The notes: generated by a model not told the origin, from the sequence alone. 64,000 bases of DNA from Eudorina sp. 2006-703-Eu-15 (GCA_003117195.1 BDSI01000046.1:62001-126000), one strand, 5' to 3'; positions 38,187 to 56,714 are shown, counted from the first letter of the stretch. Numbers and translations: made by a program.

Positions 38187-38831
38187 TGCAAGGCTGCGGG
38201 TGAAGGCGTTGGGTGGTTGAGCAGTGCCCAAGTGTCGGAGAACTTGAATAGTGCAGCGAGCCACGTCGCGGAAATGTCAGAATCAGCATATGTTTGCGCC
38301 TGCGGAAAAGAAGTATTGCTTTTGTATGTCGTGATTGCAAGGCAGCTAAGCGTAGACGACAAGACGAGTCAAGGTGGTTGTACTGCTTGATTTGGTCCAC
38401 GGTCCACGTCGGCTTGTAAGATTGCATTCTTGTCACAAGTGGTAAACGTTTAGCCTGTTTGCGGTGAACCCTGAAAAACGAAAGCATTTATTTTGCCAGC
38501 ATAATATCGTTGTAGACTGACGAGTCATAATGACCTCCGACTACATTTGGCTGCCCGCTAGTAGGTGAATTATCATAAAACCGAATCTTCATTCCCATTG
38601 GTCGATACCGGCCATCGCGGTGTCGTCAATTAGTGGAATTAGTGGAATTGTCGCAACCCTCAAATGAAAGCAGCAGCGCCGTCTCTTAGGGAATTAAATC
38701 CAAGGGGTTACGTGTTGGCCTTCAACAGTCAAACCATGCTCAAGGTGCGCCAATTCACGGAACAAGGTTAATGGTCCTGGGGTTTGCTTGGGGAGCCCAG
38801 CCGCACGCCTTGGCGATGCCCTTCTTGCCAA
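38187..38831. promoter_or_regulatory. Spacer and probable promoter of the CBM gene
   Basis: AT-richer, non-coding spacer between the SfsA poly(A) signal and the next start codon. No defined promoter element was identified. Confidence 0.35.
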
Positions 38832-41800
38832 ATGCCCGTCACATCCGCGGCGCACGCATCGACGTCCTTACATCTTAACCGCCGTCTCGCACACTCCGCG
38901 GGCCGATCTCAAATCCCTTGCATCCCTCGTCCCGCCCTGCAGCCGTCGTGTCCCTCCGCGCCCAGTCGGCAAGCTCATCATCGGCCGCTGAAGCCGACAA
39001 GTGGCGCGCATGTCGGCGCCCCTGTGCCGCGGGCGTCCGCGTCCTCCGGCCGGGGCGGCAGCGTGGTCGGCCCCGCCAAATCCCCGCAGCGGGCCTTCTC
39101 CATGATGCAAAGCGCCATGAAGATCCCCGGCCTCGCCTCAGCCCTCCACCTCTTCGGCGTCAACGGGGCCGGCGGCAGCGCCGCCAGCGGCGACAGCACC
39201 GTCGCCGCCGCGGGCTCCGCCGCCGACCGTGGCTTCCCCTCCACCCCCGATGAATCCCCGCGAGACAACGGCAACAACATGAGCAGCAACGGCGGCGGCG
39301 GCGTCACGCGCCCCGAGGAGGAAGAGCGCCTGACCGCGGCGGAGGCGACCGCCGCCGCCGCGGCGGACGCGGCGGACACCGCGGCGGCGGCCGCCGGAGC
39401 CGTGTACGACATTGCGGCCGCAGCGGCCGCCCGGAATGGTAACGGCCACCTGCCGTACACGCACCCGCTGCCGGCGGCGGCGGCAGCGGCGGCGGCCGGT
39501 GCACGGAACATGAATGTGCACGCCAACGGCGTCTCGCAGCGACGCGGCGGCGGCGGCGGCGGTGCCAGCGACAGCTTGGACGAGCCGCTGACCATCCTCG
39601 AGGGAGCCCCAGGGGGCAGGCAGGAGAACAACATCGCGCCGTTTGGGGGGGTAAGGAGCAGGCGGGTGGGGGGGGGGTAAGGCGCCGTTTGGGGGGGGGG
39701 CAAGAAGCAGGCCGGGGATGCGGCTTAACGCGGAACGCAGGTGTGGGTAACCCTGGGGCTTTGGGAGAAGAGTACCGAAAAAGAAAAAAAATATATATAT
39801 ATATAGGTACATATTGTATGTATGTTCCCCGTACAGGTACAGTGTGGATAGGCTTCCGGGCCCTGTCTAAGGGTTTATGCCGCGGTTTTATATGATGCTA
39901 TAGGACACCTTCAACCATCACCACACCGAACCTACGCCATACGAACCGAGGGTCCAAGGCGGTTGATCCTGCCAACTAAGGATCCCACCTCATCCATTCA
40001 CCCGCACATCCGTAGAGACAGAGGGTTCAGCAATCGCCACCGATCTAGCGTGCGTATCTCAATCCATCAACTGTGATCTCAACTCCACATCTCAGCAGCT
40101 AGCCATGATCCCATGCTCCCGAACAATGTCGGGGGTCACCCTGGGACTCGAACCCAGGACCTTAAACCGCCTAACCGCGGAAGTGGCACCTATGTATGTA
40201 AATATGTGTACATATGTATATGTATATGTGCCAACGGGGGCGTGCGAGAGGGAAGGGGGCAGGTGGCTTCCATGTAACGCTGTTCCGAGGGTAGGGTGAC
40301 TGGGCGTCAGAAACGAACAAGGAATGGACGCAGGCACTGTAGGTTGAATCCCAGGACGTAGGGTGAAGCCCTAATCCCTCCGCCCCTCGCCGTCCCCCCT
40401 CCCTCCCTCACTCCCTCCCTCTCCCGGCCCCTCAGTCGCTCCCCAGCCTGGCCGTCCAGATCCGAGACATCGCCGTCACCCTGCGGCACATCAACACGCT
40501 GCGGCTCGAGTACCTGGACAGGATCGCGCAGCAGGTGGGCGGCCAGTGGGCTGTGGGGCGGGGCCAGTGGGCGGGAGGGGTGTGGGGGGGGGAGGATGGG
40601 CAGCCATACGGCATCACGTAAAAAATGTGTGAGGAAACGTGCGCCGGGGGAGGGGGTGGGCGAGTGAGTGGGTGGGTGGGTCGAGTGACTGGGCATGCGG
40701 CATTGCTGCGGGCGGTCACGACGTGCGCAGAAAACAACCATGTGCCCCCTTGAGTGTTGGATTTTCGGTTTTTGCGGTTGGGTGTTTCTTTTCTTTTGAA
40801 GCCCCAATATGTGTGTGTGTGTGTGTTTCATCAAAGAAAACAGCCCGGACAAACCCAGCCCAGCCCATGCGACAAATACTGAATGGGTGGGCGTTGGGAC
40901 AGCCCCTCCGCGGGCGGGTGGAGGGCGAATGCGGCCCGGACGCCTGCCCCAGCCCTCCGTTCGGCCGCCCTCGGCCCACTCGCCCTCGTTCCCCGCGCCC
41001 TCCAGCCTTCAAACCCTAGATACACCAAACCCTAGACCCTCAACAACCCCTCTCCTATACCCCGCGCCTCCTCCTCCCCCTCCGCCCCTACCAGGAGCTG
41101 GAGCTGGCGGCCAAGGACCAGGCGCTGAGGAGCCGGGAGGAGCGCATCCAGTCGCTGGGTGGGAGGGGGAGGGGGGCCGGGGGAGGGACCGGGCGGATGG
41201 GGAGCGACGCGACGGGGTTTGGCGGGGTGTGTGGAGGGTGGGTGGGGGGGTATAGGAAATGGGTAGACATTTGCAAACTGCGCTGCTGCCAGAGCGACGG
41301 TTCGACCTCCGTTCGACCTCCGGTGGGGGGTAGGGGGGGTGAGGGGGTGAAGGGGTTGCCGCGCGTGTCTTGGGTTGCGTTACGTAGTCTTGTCCGGATA
41401 CCCCCGCGGACTCCGCAGCCGTGTCCGGTGACAGCAGCGCAGCCGCCACAGCGACAGCGACCCATGGGTCACGACGCCTGCCGCGTTTCCCGCCAACTTG
41501 TTCCCCATGAAGCCCTGCGCCGTCGCACCCAACCCAACCACATGCTCGCAACCATCTTGGCCGCGCGCCCGGAGCGTGCCCCGGCGCGGCATCGACCCCC
41601 ATCGTCCCCGCCTTCCCCCCTCTCGCCGTGAATCTGTCTTTTAACTATTTCCTGTACCCCTCCCGCCGCCGTGGCACCGCAGTATGAAAGCGTCCGCCCA
41701 TGTCCGCCCATCCTCACCTCTCCCCCACGCAGCGGTAATTTTCTATTCCCTCCCGCCCCGCCCCATGCGCCTTCCTGCCGTACGCCTTCCTGCCACACCA

Positions 41801-43187
41801 CAGAGCGCGAGGCGGCTGAGATGCGGAGGTCTATGGCGCTGCTGCACTCGGCCAAGGGGGCGGCCGAGGTGGGCGGGGCGGGGGCAGGGCGGGAGTGGCG
41901 GGGTTAGGAGGCAGAGCTCAGGAGGGGGAAGGGGGCTGCGCGTGAGAGGGCGGCGGAGTGGGGGGATTGGAGAGGGGGAGGGGTGTCCGGGACCCAACCG
42001 TGGCAGTCCTCCTCCTCCTCCTCCACCTCAAATGTGACCGGTAAGACCGGTAACCAGCGGCCTCCTCCCTCCTTGCGCCCTGCACCCGCCCCTCCCTCAC
42101 CACCGCGGGGGGACACAACAGAACGAGGTCCTCCGCCTGCGGGCCGCTGCGACCGCCGCCGCCGCACCGCCCGCGCCGGCGCCGGCGCCGTTGCCCAACG
42201 CGCCGGCGCCGGCAGCGCTGCCTCCGGCGCCGCAGCCCTCCACGCCGCCGCCGGAGCCGACACCGACGGCGACGGCGCAGCAGCAGCAGCCGCAGCATCG
42301 GCCGTTGTCGAGTCCGCCGACGGCAGTAGCCGCCAACGCCCCGGCCACCGTTGGCCACTGCGAGGTGCCCTCGCCGCCGGCCGCGGCTGCGGCAGCTCCG
42401 GCCGCACCGGCGCCTGCGCCGCTGCCGCAGCCCCCGCCGCCCCCGCCGCCACCGCCCCGGGTCCCGGAGGTGGTGTTGCTGTACCGCAGCAGCTGGCAGC
42501 AGGCGTTCCTGCATGCGAATGTCGAGGGCCGTGGCTGGACGGCGGTGCCCGGTCTGAAGATGGAGCACCTTGGGCAGAAGGAGTTCAGTGTGCGGGTGCC
42601 GGTAGGCTGGGGGCGGGGCGGGGGGGGGGGAGTTAAATTGGAAAAAGAAATAAACCCGAAGAACGAACCCAGGCACACCCAGCACAACTCAGTGTACTGG
42701 GGGAGGGCCGGGGTGGGCAGGGGGAGGGCTGAGCGGGGTGGGTAAGGTGGGTAAGGTGGGTAAGGGGTGGTGTGGGTGGAGGTTTTCCCTGGTGCACGGC
42801 TGGCCACCCTAAACCCCTCCCCCGTTTCAGTCCGGTGGTGCGCTGTCTTCCTACCCACCCCCCTGCCCCCCCTGGCTCGGGCAGCAGCGCAGTCTGGAAC
42901 ATGTCCACCAGTTGTTTCCTATGCACCCCTCCCTAGCCAACACCCTTCTCCTCACCCCACCCTCCTCCGCCCCCTCCTCCTCACCCCCTCCCTCGTCCCC
43001 TCACCCTCACCCTCACCCTCACCCACCCCGCCAGGGCCGCTCGATGGAGTTCGTGCTGACCAACGGCCAGGGCGAGTGGGACAGCCCCTCGAGCGGCGGC
43101 CCGGGTCGCAACTACCGCATCGACAGCCCCGGGGACTACCGACTGCACTACGGGGTCATTACGCAGGTCAAGACCTGGCAGCCGTGA
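38832..43187 (+). CDS. Coiled-coil protein with C-terminal CBM25/CBM53-type starch-binding domain
   Basis: Exons: 38832-39650, 40436-40534, 41095-41158, 41804-41868, 42122-42601, 43035-43187; 559 residues, all phases consistent. The N-terminus (MPVTSAAHASTSLHLNRRL...) is rich in Ser, Ala, His and Arg with no acidic residue, consistent with a chloroplast transit peptide. A disordered Ala/Gly region follows, then a coiled coil over exons 2-5 (TLRHINTLRLEYLDRIAQQ, ELELAAKDQALRSREERIQS, EREAAEMRRSM). After a Pro/Ala linker the C-terminus forms a carbohydrate-binding module: VVLLYRSSWQQAFLHANV, GWTAVPGLKM, MEFVLTNGQGEWDS, NYRIDSPGDYRLHYG, with the family Trp/Tyr positions. Such modules bind starch or glycogen and occur in starch synthase III. 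No catalytic domain is present, so a granule-associated scaffold role is likely (inference). The start codon is the first in-frame ATG; 5' exons are possible. Confidence 0.78.
39834..39893 (-). repeat. Element B copy, inverted, with (TA)n flank
   Basis: The inverted core reads GTGTGGATAGGCTTCCGGG then CCCTGTCTAAGGGTTTATGC on the plus strand. Nearby, 39792-39806 is a short (AT)n tract. It lies in CBM gene intron 1. Confidence 0.8.
40128..40190 (-). ncRNA. tRNA-like sequence lacking an anticodon arm
   Basis: The minus strand has a perfect five-base T-stem (CCTGG/CCAGG) around B-box GGTTCGAGTCC (40144-40154) and a D-arm-like CCGCGGTTAGGCGG, but no anticodon stem between them and no matching acceptor stem. 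It is better read as a tRNA-derived SINE head or tRNA pseudogene than a functional tRNA. A TATATG-rich tract adjoins it. It is in CBM gene intron 1. Confidence 0.45.
41249..41312 (-). repeat. Intronic element A, long copy (CBM intron)
   Basis: On the minus strand it reads GGTCGAACCGTCGCTCTGG, CAGCAGCGCAGTTTGCAAA, TGTCTACCCATTTCCTATAC. Over about 60 bp it matches 52641-52704 with only a few changes. On the plus strand it contains GGTTCGACC, a B-box-like motif. Confidence 0.8.
42633..42690 (+). repeat. Element C copy (CBM intron 5)
   Basis: TTAAATTGGAAAAAGAAATA, then AACCCGAAGAACGAACCCAG and GCACACCCAGCACAACT. Confidence 0.75.
42889..42931 (+). repeat. Intronic element A copy (CBM intron 5)
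   Basis: GGGCAGCAGCGCAGTCTGG then ATGTCCACCAGTTGTTTCC; same intron as the element C copy. Confidence 0.65.
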
Positions 43188-45434
43188 GGGGAGGGGAGGG
43201 GCAGGCGGGGGAGGGGAGGGGAGGGGGCGCCGGAGAGGAGGAAGGGGGGCTGGAGGGGGTGGTACAGGATGCGACGAAGCGTGCGAACGCTCCGGCCGTG
43301 CGCCTCTCGGGGATCCGCAGGCCCACACAGCCGGTCAGCCGCACCCCTTCCCCCAAGCTCTCCGAAACCACACAGCCACACGGCACCGCCGCCGCACACG
43401 ACACCGAGACGGGACGGGACGAAGCTCGAGGGCCTGTCGCGGAGCACCTCGCCACACCTCGCCAGACGACTACAGCACCCGGAACATATCTCGTAACACA
43501 CACACACACACACACACACACGCACGCACCCTTCTATCGGGATGCCCCCCCTTTTATATCTGTTAGTTGTGGGTGACTGTTGACCTGCGCCAAATAGTGG
43601 CAGCAGTATTATGATTTGTCAATAATAGCATCGGTGGTTGTAGTACTGACATTGTGCGTGTCCCTAAGGTTTGCTGCAGCGCGCAGCAGTTGTTGGTTGG
43701 TTGGTTAGTCGTTCGTATTACCTTGATGCGTTCCACCCACTAGTGGCAATCTTGTTGTTGTCGTTGTTGTTTCCCGGCGGGCGGCAAGTGACAGCGGGGA
43801 AGGGCTGTGGTCGCTGCATGTGGCTGCATATGGCTGCGCGCCTCGCTGTTGTGGGCTTGCCGTGTGGTGCGCTGTTGACGCGTACGGCAGTGTGTACGGC
43901 AATGTGTGCGGCAGTTGGTGTGTGTGTGTTTTTGGGGACCCGGGCTCTGCGACCAAGTGCATGGTGGGAAGGGCTGGTGGTCGTGTTGGCCGTTGCGGTG
44001 AAGGGGGGGGGGCGGGGGCCCCGGTGGAGGTGCAGATCATGTTGCGGCCTGTCGTAACGGGGCTCTTGTACGGACCGGGGGGAGGGGGCGACGGGCCCGG
44101 GCCGGACAGGCCGGGGGCACCCCGGGATGCCGTGAAGTGTTCTGGAGTCGCTCGTTTGAGGTTGGATTTGCAAGTGATGTTCATTCTGCCTGGGCGCTGG
44201 TCTGGTCTGGGCCGGGCTGGGTTGGTTTCCTCCCATCTGGTGGGTTTGGCCGGCGGCATTCAGCGGTCTGGGAACCAACCACCTGCACAAGCGACTGCAG
44301 GTGCTGTAGCTGCTGTTGTTTGAACCCGCCTGCATGGCTTCGGTCTCGCCCGGCTGTTGTGGAGCTTGCTTGGCCCAATCGGTAGCATGTTGCACATTCT
44401 TTTGCGGCGTTCCAGGCTGCGAATCAATGCGAAGAAGAGGTTGTCCACATAGGTGCCAGACTGCGCCGCTGATTGTTGTTTGCGTATTTGGGTCGCTGGC
44501 TTTGCGGCATTGCTCGTTTTGTGGTACCGTCGTATTTTTTGTTAGTTGACTACTTGTTGCAGGAGTTCTGCCACTTTGAATGATCGTATCCGGGGCGCGT
44601 TCGTAGTTGCTGTTTTGTTTAGAAGACCTGCGCAGTCCAGCGAAGTCGGGCGCCTGATTGAGCCCTTTCAAGCGAGTGAGTGCTGGTAGTCTGCCGGTGT
44701 TGGGAAAGCCATGCGACGTTGGCACGGCAAGCTCTGTGAGATTGACGGACTTGCAGCCCCGGGCGGCTCGCCCTTGGGTCGGTCGGTATTGGCGTTACCC
44801 GAAGGATGCAATTGCCAGACCGAGACAGTGAACAGGCAACCTGTCGGCTGTCTCCTGACACCGGCCGCTGCGAGCGGGCAGCTTGCGCTGCAGCTCACTT
44901 TGTAAAAGTTAATTCGGTTCCACACGACCGGAATTACAGGCAACGAGTCCCGCAGCACATCTGCTGTCCCGGGTCCATGCCTGACCTGTCTGCCAGGTCA
45001 CCTGTTCAAGCACGTCTTGTTCATCCAACACATGTACGAGCACGGATGCTTGGTCACACAACATAAATCCAGCCATACGAGCGCGGGCATGGCCTTAAAT
45101 AGGTAGGTGACTTGAGACCTTGCATGTCGGTGCGAAGCGTTAAATTGGGGTGCGAAGAGCAGCCGATCCAGGCTCAAATGCCGTAAGTAAGTAGTAATCA
45201 TTCTTATTTGAAAGAGAAACAAAAACACCGTGTTATGCGATTACGGTGACGGTTGAAGTGCGTCACGCTTTTTTGTCGTGCAAGGTCGCAGGGCCCTGAG
45301 CTGAATGAAATAAACAGGACGCAAGCCATCAAGTCTGATATTAACTTCTGTGCTGCATCACGACACCCGGCGTGCGTGTGCCCAAACCAGCGGTCTCTTG
45401 CCAGCGTGGTGATCTCTACGCGACACATCCAACC
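43188..45434. other. 2.2-kb spacer between CBM and MnSOD genes
   Basis: It contains a (CA)n tract at 43497-43520 and a GT-rich stretch (43850-43930). No exon chain could be supported. It should include the CBM 3' UTR and the MnSOD promoter. ACCATGG at the MnSOD start is a good initiation context. Confidence 0.45.
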
Positions 45435-47242
45435 ATGGCGTTCGAGCTGCCACCCCTGCCATATGACTACGCGAGCCTGGAGCCCCATGTGGACGCCACA
45501 ACTATGAACATCCACCACACCAAGCACCACCAGGCCTACGTGAACAACCTGAACGCCGCGCTGGACAAGTTCCCGGAGCTTAAGGATCTGGGCCTGATCG
45601 ACATCAACAAGGCTGTCGGCACTGACAAGCTTCCTGCCGAGATTGCAACTGCAGTTCGCAATAACGGTGGAGGCCACTACAACCACACCTTCTTCTGGAA
45701 GGTAAGGTTGTTTACGCCGCTGCGCGTAATGCTTCGTTCAGTTTTAAACATTTTGAAATCTGTGACAAATGGCTCAGAGGTTCTTCGGGGGTGTTGTTGG
45801 CCTCAAGTGCGAGAAACCTGGAGGTCTGGTTGCTTGCCTACTATAGCGGCAGACTGCAGGGCATTTGCTGCAACACGTGTGATTTATGTGTCGCACCCAT
45901 TTTCCTTAAAAATAATCGTTGCGTTTCTTTTGGAGAGCATGTATGTTCCGTCAGAATGGTCGGCAGCTGCAGAGAGCGGTTGATGCGGAACGACTTGACG
46001 AAGCGTCACGTGAAACCGATATTGCGGACCTGGAATGTGATTCACGAATCGAGTCTCTGCTTGATGGGGGCTGGGTCGAATTCTGCAGGGGAGCACTGCC
46101 ATCCATCCCGCATCCCGTTACCCATCGTGAATCGTTAACCGTGTGATTACCCTTCCAGCGACTGGATCCACGTCGGTCAATTGGTACGCAGATGTTACGC
46201 ATACCAACACTTTTGCACCAGTCGACTGCAGTCACTGCACTGCCCACTGCGCGAGCACTCGAGGTCGGCATCGTGCTCGATCACAAACCGCGTCCCCGTA
46301 CAGGCCCATCCCACGTCGGAACCGCCGCCTCCCTCGCCCCTTCCTCCTCCCTGCGGGGCCCCAGGTGATGACCAACCCCACCAACACCAACGGCCCCTCG
46401 GGCGCCGTCAAGGAGGCCATCGAGGCCGCCTTCGGCTCCGTGGATGAGATGAAGACCAAGTTCAATGCTGCCGCGGCGGCTCGCTTCGGCAGCGGCTGGG
46501 CGTGGCTGGGTGTCAAGGGGGACGGCACCCTGTCCATCACCTCCACCCCCAACCAGGTGCCGTACCCGACGAGGTGCTCTGCCCGCAGCGTCGCGCTAAT
46601 AACTCAGGGGGGGAGCCCACAGTTAGCGGGAGAGGCAGATATCTGTGCTTGCGACTTGACGGAGTGCACCGTAGCGGCAGGGCAGGGCCAAGGGCAGGGG
46701 AGGTGGGTAGTTCCCGCTGTAAGAACGTTCAAGCAAGGCCACACGGGCAACACGCCTCATACACCGATCAATTATAATTCAGGTCAAATATATCCAAGGT
46801 CACAATATCGTATCTTGTGCAAAAGCGCGCTCGGTGGTCCTGCGCTCTGTAGATTCAGGTCGTGCAAACGGACCTGTGGCAGGGCGTGCTTGTTTCTTGG
46901 GCCGGGGTCGTGCACCCGCGCCCGCCGCAACGTCGTCCGGCTCTCCCTTGGCAGGTCACCTGCCGCTTGCCGTCCTCCATGCCTGGTCCTGCTGCCCTCC
47001 TTCCGCAGTCTTAACACTGTCCAACCCTGCAACCCCATATCCTCCTCCGCCGCGTCCGGCCCCGCAGGACAACCCGCTCATGTCCAGCCTGCCGGACGCC
47101 GCCTCCCTGATCCCTATCCTGGGTCTGGACGTGTGGGAGCACGCCTACTACCTCAAGTACCAGAACCGCCGCCCCGAGTACATCGCCGCCTGGTGGAACG
47201 TGAGCTACACGGCCAGCTGGGGAGTGCAGCTCTAGCGTTCGG

Positions 47243-47273
<31 letters not shown>

Positions 47274-47620
47274 CGCACCTGCCTGCGCACCTGCCTGCCT
47301 GCGCACCTGCCTGTCTAAGCTCTAAGGCGTGCCCGGGAGTGTCCCCGCGCCGGTACCCGTGGGTTAAGTCCGCAGTCTCCCGTCACGCGCCGCCCTATTC
47401 AATCCTTGCAAATCGCCGTCATTTAACCTCAATGTCGTGCTGAACCGTAATGCAGTACTGCACCGTGTTGCAAAACCCAATATGGCAAACCAAAATTGCT
47501 TCGTTTTCTCGTTCGCCTCGTTGCCCCCAACCCCAATGGCCTCTTCCTCCCTAGGTGGTCAACTGGGAGCAGGTGGCGCAGAACTTCGAGGCCGCCAAGG
47601 CCGGCCAGGTCCCTCAGTAG
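45435..47620 (+). CDS. Manganese superoxide dismutase
   Basis: Converts superoxide to hydrogen peroxide and oxygen. Exons: 45435-45701, 46365-46556, 47068-47199, 47555-47620; 218 residues, phase 0 throughout. Metal ligands are visible: His in [11 protein letters not shown], His in [10 protein letters not shown], and Asp and His in [15 protein letters not shown] rather than the AAQ..NH of plastid iron enzymes points to Mn. [20 protein letters not shown] and VVNW complete the family pattern. The start [15 protein letters not shown] begins directly at the mature fold with no presequence, whereas many MnSODs are mitochondrial; either the enzyme is cytosolic or an upstream targeting exon is missed. 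Intron three contains element-poor GC sequence and a CCTG repeat. Confidence 0.95.
47240..47312. repeat. (CCTG)n-type repeat in MnSOD intron 3
   Basis: Tandem GCCT/CCTG tetramers with interspersed GCGCAC units. Confidence 0.9.
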
Positions 47621-49705
47621 TGAGGCGGGGGCTTCGGGGCCCCTCCCCTGGCCTCGCCTTCCCTGGCCTCGCCTCCGTGGGGTCGGCGAGCTGCATGGAA
47701 GGCAGGTCACGACCGCGTACCTGCTGCGCTGCAGGGGGTTGGGGGTTTTCGGGCCGCGAGGTTCGTTTCTGGGTCCGGCTTTCGGCGAGTCGGCCCCCCA
47801 TCCGCGTGGCCGCCTTCCAAGGGGTGGGTGCAGTGACGGCACCCCGGAGGCGCGGCGCCCGCGTCACCCCGGGGTCCTCTGCGAAGAGGTGGACCTCCTC
47901 CGTCCGGAGACGGCATGGAGGGAGGGATGGGGTGGATTGGTTGGGGTGGGGTGTGTGCTCGCACCCACACCCGGAGGGTTGGAGCGTGTGCTGCCCCCTC
48001 AGCTGCTAGTGTCCCTTGCCGGCTGCGGTTGAACCATGTTGGGCGCGTCTCGGTGCGGGGTGAGGTGCGCCACGAACCGCTCGGCTGCTCTGGAGGAACG
48101 GGGCGGCGCTGTCTCGACTGACACCAGGGGGGCCGCGGGGGCAGCTGCCGCTCATTTACAGCCTGGACGTCGGAGAGGGCCGGCCGGTTGACTCGTTGAG
48201 GTCCCGTGTAAATTGTAGGTTTGCATGCCTGCAACATGACATGTGCCCTTGCAGCTGTCGGGTGGCATCAAGGTAGTTGATGGTCTCTAGGGCGGGATGC
48301 AGGCAAGACCGCGTACATCACATCGCCATCATGATCATCATCATTGGGTGCTGCGAGTCCCCTGACCAGCAGCTGGTCGGGACACGGCGTGTCTTTCGCC
48401 CGCGTCAGTGTGTGCGCGCGGGTCGATGCCGTGGGCGCGCAAGTCGTGTACGACATGGCATGGCGGTTGTACGTTGTCCGTTGGCAGTTGCGGTTGTCCG
48501 GAGGTCCGAGGTCGTTGTTGTGTGCACGCTGTCGATCGGCTCGCCAGCCAGGGCAAGTGTGCCCGGGTGGGGGTTGGTCCTCCTTCTTTCGAGTCTGGTG
48601 TTTGCTTTGCCGCCCCGGCTGGGTTCCGGTCGCTAGAGCGACTGCCAGTGTATGGGAGTTGGACGAGCGCGGGGCTGTCAAGCTTCGCTATTGGAAACAT
48701 GGACGGTTGTTGCGCTTGTTGAGTATACCAAGCTTTGGAAGAGATCCTTCCGAATGATGACTGTGCAGATATGTGACAGAGCCGTTCTTGATTCAGTGTT
48801 TGCACAACAACAGCCGCCATACGGTAGCTGAACCCAATGATACGCAGCAACAGAGCTGTTGGAGTCAAACCGGCGAAGCCATACCACAACTCGGAAGCAA
48901 GACTGTCACAGGTACTCGTGTAAACACCCTGCCTGTCGCTTCCAACAGCAACATATTCCTGTGTCTGCCCAGTAAACACGACACAAGCTGGCGCCCAGTA
49001 GAACATCGCTCAGCCAGAAAAATGCAATTGCGATTGCCAGAAAGAAAGGTTCGCCCCGACCTAGCGTTCTAACCAGCCCGTCAACTGCCTGCGGCCGTCG
49101 CCAAAACCTATGAAACTTATGGTACGCTACCGGCACCCGGGCTGTCAATCGGTCCACAGCCGAGCCTGCTTAGGCCCCTGTCTTCTCCCGCGGGGACCCC
49201 AACGAGGGAGGCCCGGGGCCCCGGGCCGACATCTCATCAGAGCCCCGCCTCTGCTGCCGTGTCCCACGCACAGCGCACGTCCTCACCCCCCCTCCATACA
49301 CCCACCCATAGCACACTTGTTCCCCTCCACACACACATACGCTCCCTCCACACGCAACCCTGCCTCAGAACACACGTACCCCGCCACACGCGGGGCGTCA
49401 AGCGGACCGATACCCGATACGACGGCCGCCATCTGCCACCCCCTCCCTCCTACTTCTCGGCCCTGGCTTCATGGTTGATGATATCATGAAAGATATTTTT
49501 ATATAACACGGTGGTGAGACAGCCAGTGTATAATACAGCCCGCTTATATTCTTACGAAGGAAGGCCCCCGTGCGCCAATGTGCTGCTATGTCTAGAGCCG
49601 TACCCTGTATACCGTACACCTACCGTAAACATGTTTCCGTACATCTGTCGCCACGCTCGTCCACATACCGTACATGCGGCGGCGCCGTGCGCTGCGTCCC
49701 TCGAG
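47621..49705. other. Spacer between convergent MnSOD and MEMO1 genes
   Basis: Holds both 3' UTRs. Around 48990-49140 the minus strand encodes a short hydrophobic stretch, but no splice-supported gene could be built. Confidence 0.45.
48207..48211 (+). terminator. Candidate poly(A) signal TGTAA for MnSOD
   Basis: GTGTAAATTG, 587 bases after the MnSOD stop. Confidence 0.5.
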
Positions 49706-55642
<5,937 letters not shown>

Positions 55643-56674
55643 CCTGCCGCGAAATATGCCCGAGAAGCACCGCGCCAGCGTCCAGTTTACTCGGTGATTG
55701 AGCAGTTGAAATCTGGCTAATTGCGCATTCTGGTAGTGAACCTGCCCCAGGTATGTTTGCGATGCACGAACCACGGAGGTGCAGCCTCGATGGCTTGCTA
55801 GGGCTTCGATGCAGGGGCTCCAGTTGGTTTCGCCGTACAACTTCGCGTTGAGGGCTTTCATCGACGTTTCAGATAATTTCACATGTCATCAGCCATATTG
55901 CATATGCAGAGTTATGCTTAGCTCCCAACGGCAGGGCCTGAATGTTTCGATGGCAGCGAATACTGAGTATGTACTACCGTAAAGCGTATTCTCAAAGTCT
56001 CGATGTTCTGATAAGAAGATTAACTGTACAACCCAAGTGGGATGTGTTCCGTTCAGAACACCCCAAGTGGGATGTGTTCCGTTCAGGAATCCCATTCAAA
56101 ATTTCCCAGCAGTACAGCAAAACGGACGGCATGAGCAAAAACTGCTGTAAACATTGCAGCCTTTGAACGGGGGCGTTGACGCGACGTTGACCGTATTGCC
56201 GAACCCTCCGCGGTGCGCTTGCTTGACCCCTCCCTGCGCCTCCTGGTCTGAATAAATGTTAATGACGAGCCATTGTGATTGCCACGCTGGCACGTCCTAG
56301 CACCGTAATGCGCCTGCCAGGAAGGCGGGGCTTCGGGATAGCCGTTGCAGGCGACATCTTGACTTGCTTGCGCGGGTGCTGACCATGTACGCGTGCTCTC
56401 TCCGGCTTTCCAGTACTCGCCAAGATAGGGCCCTAGAGCCGAGGGGCGCCCAACCCGCATCCTGCCGCACAGCCTCAGCGTCCTGCCACGCATGTTGCAC
56501 CGTGCTTGATCGCCACGCGGCGGCACCCATACTTTGCCGTTAAGGGGGTCCGCGAGGGGGCCCTCCCTACCCGGGCACCTCGCCATACCTCGGGGCCCTG
56601 ACCACTACCCGCCCCACCTCCCAAGCCCAGCGCGCGCGGACCCACCCTTAGTGCCTTCCACCGCCACACCGCCC

Positions 56675-56714
56675 CCGGTTCGTTCTTCGGGTTTATTTAT
56701 TTTCTCAATTTAAC
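56675..56714 (-). repeat. Element C copy, inverted
   Basis: GGTTCGTTCTTCGGGTTTAT then TTATTTTCTCAATTTAA on the plus strand, the reverse complement of the start of the copies at 36655 and 42633. Confidence 0.75.

Noticed and set aside
45435..45701. Plastid iron superoxide dismutase
   Set aside because: The GGGHYNH motif and overall pattern fit the Mn type; plastid Fe enzymes carry AAQ..NH here.
48341..49157. Possible membrane-protein gene on the minus strand
   Set aside because: One hydrophobic stretch only, with no linked exons; it lies in the MnSOD/MEMO1 3' region.
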